The position numbers and the translations under genes are program-made. Shown here one piece after another: positions 60,201-64,000 of a stretch of DNA of 64,000 nt. The stretch spans positions 18,593,067-18,657,066 of the forward strand of contig BTRK01000002.1 in assembly GCA_036245805.1 (NCBI GenBank), in the 5' to 3' direction. This stretch comes from Pristionchus mayeri. Lineage: Eukaryota; Nematoda; Chromadorea; Rhabditida; Neodiplogasteridae. The notes under the pieces were generated by a model that was given only the letters and a program-made list of their open reading frames with translations, ran no database searches and was not told the origin of the DNA. The stretch's first letter is position 1. Every line of letters starts with the position of its first letter.

Positions 60201-63200
60201 CACATCTTCGAGACGACTTCCGGATGAGACAGCAGATTCTGAGTGTCTCCCATCGCGAACCAGTACCTAAGAGAGAGAATCGATTAGCTCTACAGTAAGC
60301 ACGAGCCTTAAAAAAACGGTTTCATATTCAGAAAAGAATTAATGAGAAATCAATCAAATCGACGGATTCACCCATGATTGCTGAGTACTTTGCTCTTCTC
60401 GACATCCACAGTGTACCACTCCTCGACCTGGCTCGCTTCCGGTCGGTTATTACGAGGCTCCTGAAAATGGAAATGTCAATATTTCTCATGCCACGGCTAG
60501 TGGTAGTGCCCATGCGCCCGTGATGCCATTCATGCGTGTCATCTGAATTCTGTAATTAGAGACCTCTTCGAAGGTTTACCCTGAGGCTGCTTTTTCTCTT
60601 TTTTAATATTCTTATTTTTGTAAATTCAGGGACTATCGCTTCCGAGAGATGCTCGATGAACGATATCCCGAGGTTGTTGAAGCCAAAATGGAGGTTGAGG
60701 AACAAGTACCCAATGGTGAGGAATGATAATCTAGATTGCTTACGAGTATTTATTATTCAGATGATACTCCTAACCTTCTTATCGCAAAGAAACGAGCTGC
60801 GGCTGAGGCATTGAGGAGACGGATAATGGAGGATAAGAAGAAACAAGGAGAAGAGGCAAGCACTTAGGTATTTAATCGTAGCCACTATCACCACGTACCT
60901 CATCAGGACTCGCGAAGGGAAGAGCCTGCTGCCTCCAAGGAATCGCTTCTGGCTCTTCAGCCTCCAGAAGAGGAACTGAATATTAGGAACATAAAGATGC
61001 TTATTCAGTTCGATATCCATAGTATCTTCCTAAAATTCAGCAAATAAAGATATGTATTCATTTGTTGCTCATAATAAATCTACTGACCATCTTCAACTTG
61101 TTCATCTGCCTCCATGACAATCTCCATGGCATCCTCTCCCGCTTCCAGCTCATTCACAGCTGCTCTCATCACTGCATCCATCGCTGCACGCAGATCCGGT
61201 GGATACATCTGCAACCCATTCCTCTCCCTCGCCCTTTCATAATTGATGATTACATCCCGTCGCAGGTCACTTTCCACAGAGGGCGATGGTCTTCTCCTTG
61301 GTCCAAGGGGTCGAATGGGCACACTCTTCAGCTCCCCAGAGAGCAGCAGAAAGGACACCGAACCGAACATCAACTGGAATGGCAGAGGTCTCTTCTAGTT
61401 AGGTTTGCCCTTTAGCAGATTCTTTTTAAAATGTTCCTAGTAACACCTATTTAAAATTAAAATGATTTGCTCACCCGCGGGAGGTTGATCTCGTCGGTGA
61501 GTCTCGAGCAGAGAGCAGAGGATGAGAGCATCTGCAACCATCTCACTTCCCCTGGGGCAAGGAATCTTTCCGACTCACTTGTACAGAGATATGAATGATC
61601 CTGCTGCTGGCCATGGAAATGGATCGGTAGTCCATTCCCTCGTAACTGCACGCATCCTTCATCGACTCACTCGTCCATGGATAGAGAAGGAAGAATCGAC
61701 GAGCGAACTCATCCTGAGGGATCAAGCATTCACTTTTATCCCCTCACCAATTTCTCCATACAATATGAATTTCTACATGGTAGTGTGAGTATGACTGGAT
61801 GTGTGATCTTCTCGTTTGCATCCCCTTCTCACCCTGTATTCAGTGTCTCCCAGGAAGACGAGAGTGAGGTTGATCAGTGACTGGGGGAAGATGTGCACTC
61901 GCATCCAGAAGAGCAACTCGTGAAGGAAACACGTGTTCCTGATGAGAGAAGGAGTGAGGAATGGAGGGGATTCAGAGATCAATGGAATGCATCCATTAGA
62001 TATCCAGAAATACCGTTCTCCCAGAAAATACCATCAACAGAAAAGAAAGTATATCAGAAAATTCCACTTCATCTTCTCTTTCGGGAAGTCGGAGAAGTAT
62101 TCGGGCAGCATTTCATGGCCCATTGCCTCACGAGAGTTTTGCTGGAAGAATGATTGCAATTTTAAAGATTCCGTGGCAGCGTGAACAGTATAAGTGTTTC
62201 TGACCTCGAACCACTTGTGCTTCTCCCTGAATTCTCGGAAGGACTTCGTACTGTAGTTGTCCAGTATGTCTTCTGATGGCTGCAAGATAGGTTTGCACTA
62301 TGATAGACATCGCGTAGTGTTATAATTGCATCGACGAACACCCAGATTGATGGTTTGATAGAATCATCTTCACTAACCACTGCCCAAATGGAGCTGTAGA
62401 TCTCTCGATCAATCAATATCCGCGCGAAGGCATCTCGTATCGGTCCACCGTAGTCCACGCACTCCTGCAGTGGAATACTACAGTAGTTTAATTTAACGAT
62501 TTCTAATCATACCTGCAGCAGAGCGATGAGCTTGCCCGCTCCACACACTTGATCCACGTTTGGCTGCAAGAACATGATCTCTCTAATTAAACTCTTCAGC
62601 AACGGGTTTTTAGAAGGGCATTTCGAATGTACCCACCAATAGCATGTATCTGGGGACGACGTCGAAGAGCTGATGATGCTTCTGCTTCCGGAAGTGATCG
62701 AGCACCACCATGAGCACTCGGAAGAGAATCAGTCTGAAGGAGAGCAGGATTACTATATTCACACCTCATTGAAATTATATATTTTCAATTCTATCGATTT
62801 GTTAAAACCTACAATAATATGCAGAATCCTGCGGATAACTAATAAACATATCACAAAGTGGAGATCGGACCACCACATCTCGACATCATGGAAAGAGTGA
62901 ACAGTACTCACTCAGATAGACTGACGATGGTGGCTGGTGGGGGAGGGGGTCGCTCCGCGTGCTTCCCGTGTTTCGTGCAGAACCTGCACATCTTACCCTA
63001 TCTACGACAGTTAGTAGAGTACTGTAACGTACCCAGGCTCCTTGAGCACGTCTTCATTGCCGCAGTCACAAGCACCGCCCTCGCGAGAGAAGAACCTGGA
63101 AATCTACGAATGTACACCGAAGGATGTTGCAAAAAAAGAAGCATAGCAGATGGACAGGGTAGGGGTATAATTTGGATGAGATGCGGGAGGACGAACAACC

Positions 63201-64000
63201 TCGTGACGTCGTGCCCCTCGTGGTTGCCACCCTTGAAGCAATTGAGACAGAGGGACATACCTGCAGAGACACCATCTCAGTCCCCCTCCAACTTACCTTT
63301 GCAATTGTAACACTGTAACCGCTCGACTGACAAGGAATGGCCGCGAGGGTAGGTTGGAGTTTTTGAACGAGACCTAGCGCGATCGAAAGAGGATCAAATT
63401 CTAAAAACTTCTACGTTTTTCATATCTGCTAAACACCATTGTGGATGCCTGGGCTCATAGTGGGGAGAGGTGTAAAACCGTTCATTTCTGATGCTATGTT
63501 CAGAAATTCCACTACCACACAGACATCCACAGAGGCGTTTAGGAGATATGAAAAACGTAGAAGTTCTTAATTTGATCCTCTTTCGATCGCGCTAGGTCTC
63601 GTTCAAAAACTCCAACCTACCCTCGCGGGCATTCCTTGTGAGCAATAAAAGGTCTTACAAGGGGTTTTGGAGCAGGTATTGCATCTGTATGCTATGGCGT
63701 CGCTCTCCCAGATCACATTGCACTTGAGAGAGAAATTGTGATCACTCACTGCAAGTTATCCAGTATGTAAGGAACCACCACTTGACTGAAGATAACATAG
63801 CAAACAACAGTTGGCCCGACAACTTACTTAATTTTTCGAATTTCTCTTTAGTCATTCCTTGACAAATGGCAGTTCGAAGAGTCATTATTGCCTACAACAA
63901 GTGATCGACCAGGGTGTATAAAAGTTATCAAGTATATTCACCTCATCGACATGAGCTGGGTTATGCGACAACAAAGGAGTGATGAGCTTCTCAATTTGCT
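42207..64000 (-). CDS. ubr-1: N-recognin E3 ubiquitin ligase UBR1 (N-terminus beyond the window)
   Basis: About 40 short minus-strand exons run colinearly with UBR1. UBR box: exons 63260-63200 ([19 protein letters not shown]) and 63095-63033 ([21 protein letters not shown]), which bind N-degrons. Middle region: exons such as 61373-61080, 57277-57150 and 56522-56401 (the last is charged, [11 protein letters not shown]). RING finger: [13 protein letters not shown] near 55490, CGHHAHISC near 54850 and [14 protein letters not shown] near 54595. C-terminal UBLC-like cap: [21 protein letters not shown] near 43130-43075, [20 protein letters not shown] near 42500-42430, ending HYNFQ and TGA at 42207-42209. 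UBR1 ubiquitinates proteins with destabilising N-termini. Exon ends were read by eye, so the list is incomplete. One intron (about 43294-49525) contains two opposite-strand genes. Another carries an inverted copy of two of its own exons. Confidence 0.92.
43309..44130. mobile_element. Mariner-type non-autonomous element (MITE), 822 bp
   Basis: Terminal inverted repeats of about 34 bp begin TTGGGGTGTTCCAAAAGTTC and match at the other end with one extra A. TA dinucleotides flank both ends (43307-43308, 44131-44132), the Tc1/mariner target duplication. The interior is AT-rich and codes for nothing resembling a transposase; the 118-codon frame starting at 43908 runs across the right end. It sits in a ubr-1 intron with its left end only about 14 nt from the 3' splice site of exon 43293-43214. 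Confidence 0.85.
44547..47208 (+). CDS. Four-pass membrane protein, TMEM272-like, nested in a ubr-1 intron
   Basis: Exons fixed by phase: 44547-44585, 44914-45002, one or two uncertain small exons between 45287 and 45490, 45596-45754, 45799-46037, 46316-46549, 46592-46718, 46796-46932, 46977-47107 and 47173-47208 (about 400 residues). The N-terminal half is Pro/Ser/Tyr-rich and cytosolic ([14 protein letters not shown]). Four hydrophobic segments follow: [59 protein letters not shown] and [20 protein letters not shown]. The [14 protein letters not shown] junction is reminiscent of the TMEM272-like family seen in nematodes, of unknown function. The C-terminus reads [11 protein letters not shown]. 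The gene lies on the opposite strand inside the large ubr-1 intron. The second exon uses a TTAAG acceptor. Confidence 0.72.
47565..47889 (+). CDS. Small single-pass membrane protein (74 residues), unrecognised
   Basis: Exons 47565-47704 and 47805-47889. [12 protein letters not shown] is followed by one hydrophobic segment, [20 protein letters not shown], and a basic cytosolic tail ([20 protein letters not shown]) ending at TGA 47887. The ATG comes 13 nt after a TTCTTGCAG acceptor, which suggests trans-splicing. It starts 356 nt after the TMEM272-like stop on the same strand, so the two could form an operon-like pair. A second acceptor at 47751-47758 (TTTTCAG) would give another tail ending NPLQKH. 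No family is recognised. The composition and signal anchor make it plausible rather than certain. Confidence 0.5.
48009..49338. mobile_element. Foldback (palindromic) Tc1/mariner-type element, 1330 bp
   Basis: Two inverted arms of about 640 bp (48009-48645 and 48696-49338) flank a 50-base centre. The ends read CAGTCGCGCC and its near complement, with TA on both sides (48007-48008, 49339-49340), as in Tc1/mariner insertions. Each arm contains the same 61-codon open frame (48092-48277 on + and 49255-49070 on -), probably by chance of shared descent. No transposase is seen. The transcript of either strand could form a very long hairpin. It lies in the large ubr-1 intron, downstream of the nested genes. 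Confidence 0.92.
52170..52181 (+). repeat. Left target-site duplication of the LINE
   Basis: AGTAGCCACACT here is repeated exactly at 54279-54290, flanking the retroelement. It fixes the insertion boundaries. Confidence 0.9.
52182..54278 (+). mobile_element. 5'-truncated, decayed RTE-like non-LTR retrotransposon
   Basis: A plus-strand element antisense to ubr-1, in one of its introns. It begins inside the endonuclease ([10 protein letters not shown]) and continues through reverse transcriptase: [43 protein letters not shown] and the catalytic YADD (about 53496-53507). A C-terminal [13 protein letters not shown] motif is common in RTE-like elements. The reading frame shifts near 52640, 52940 and 53215 and has a stop near 53331, so it is dead. 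The stop codon is followed by three AATATTG units (54258-54278), the short 3' tandem tail typical of RTE elements, then a perfect 12-bp target-site duplication. The clade assignment is inference. Confidence 0.93.
54279..54290 (+). repeat. Right target-site duplication of the LINE
   Basis: Exact second copy of AGTAGCCACACT directly after the AATATTG tail. Confidence 0.9.
56155..56225 (-). repeat. tRNA-like head of a SINE in a ubr-1 intron
   Basis: On the minus strand TGGCTAAGTCG fits an A box and GGTTCGTCTCC fits the B box with one mismatch. The sequence continues into a non-tRNA body (to about 56085) ending near TGCGTGTCATC. It shares GGTTCG-CTCCCGCCCTC with the element at 33591-33660, suggesting one SINE family. 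Part of the body, but not the tRNA head, was carried into the inverted copy at 60489-60865. Confidence 0.6.
60489..60865 (+). pseudogene. Inverted copy of two ubr-1 exons inside another ubr-1 intron
   Basis: This plus-strand segment matches the reverse complement of 55759-56140 along its whole length, including SINE body, intron sequence and both exons. The copied exons still read [19 protein letters not shown] and [20 protein letters not shown] on the plus strand, with the intervening intron retained. The source exons lie on the minus strand as working parts of ubr-1. The copy is antisense to ubr-1 and sits in the intron between the exons at about 60985-60898 and 60460-60372. A ubr-1 pre-mRNA therefore holds both a 380-nt sequence and its complement, 4.3 kb apart. 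Scattered substitutions and small indels show it is not brand new. Confidence 0.93.
63331..63638. mobile_element. Palindromic MITE, 308 bp, in a ubr-1 intron
   Basis: Two arms of about 103 bp (63331-63434 and 63537-63638) are near-perfect inverted repeats; the ends read CAAGGAATG and CATTCCTTG. TGA trinucleotides directly flank both ends (63328-63330, 63639-63641), a possible 3-bp target duplication of Harbinger type. It has no coding capacity. It lies in the intron upstream of the first UBR-box exon. Confidence 0.85.

Noticed and set aside
1..64000. CRISPR arrays, rRNA genes, bacterial-type operons or integrated viral genes
   Set aside because: None seen: no regularly spaced repeats, no rRNA sequence, and the only reverse transcriptase belongs to a non-LTR retrotransposon.

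Overview
The window reads as nuclear DNA of a free-living nematode, most likely a diplogastrid such as Pristionchus (genus is inference). The evidence is a 127-residue major sperm protein, nematode-type T20D4.11-like (DUF19) secreted proteins, C. elegans-type ETR-1, PRX-5 and UBR-1 proteins, genes cut into many exons by introns often only 40-70 nt long, and small non-autonomous transposons sitting in introns. All gene models below were assembled by hand from reading frame, intron phase and remembered family motifs; no alignment was run.

Layout. 97-732 (+): C-terminal half of mitochondrial malonyl-CoA:ACP transacylase. 1063-1710 (+): MSP. 2092-3326 (-): short Fringe-type glycosyltransferase. 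3622-5581 (-): cystathionine gamma-lyase family gene with a single in-frame stop. 6250-10770 (+): three tandem paralogues of a cysteine-rich secreted DUF19 protein with identical intron phases. 11793-16320 (+): prx-5/PEX5, the peroxisomal PTS1 receptor. About 16669-18725 (+): an unrecognised secreted or membrane protein closely behind prx-5. 18726-27853: 9 kb without a recognisable gene, rich in pyrimidine tracts. 27854-34386 (+): etr-1/CELF RNA-binding protein. 34387-38928: non-coding as far as can be seen. 38929-41250 (+): small secreted protein with two Ser-Gly pairs in acidic context. 42207-64000 (-): ubr-1 N-recognin E3 ligase, entering from beyond the right end.

The ubr-1 gene is the most eventful region. 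One 6.2-kb intron holds two genes on the opposite strand (a four-pass TMEM272-like protein and a 74-residue single-pass protein), a mariner-type MITE and a 1.33-kb near-perfect foldback element. Other introns hold a decayed RTE-like LINE with its target-site duplication, a tRNA-derived SINE, a 308-bp palindromic element, and an inverted copy of two of ubr-1's own exons.

Window-wide patterns: 3' splice sites ending in GAG or AAG are frequent, three GC-AG introns are supported by conserved protein sequence, the heptamer TACGGTA/TACCGTA is abundant and often forms the 5' splice site, and long C/G homopolymers recur. No CRISPR array or bacterial-type operon is present. I did not see a wholly new biological system; the strongest leads are the self-complementary ubr-1 locus, the disabled cth gene and the relaxed splice-site usage.
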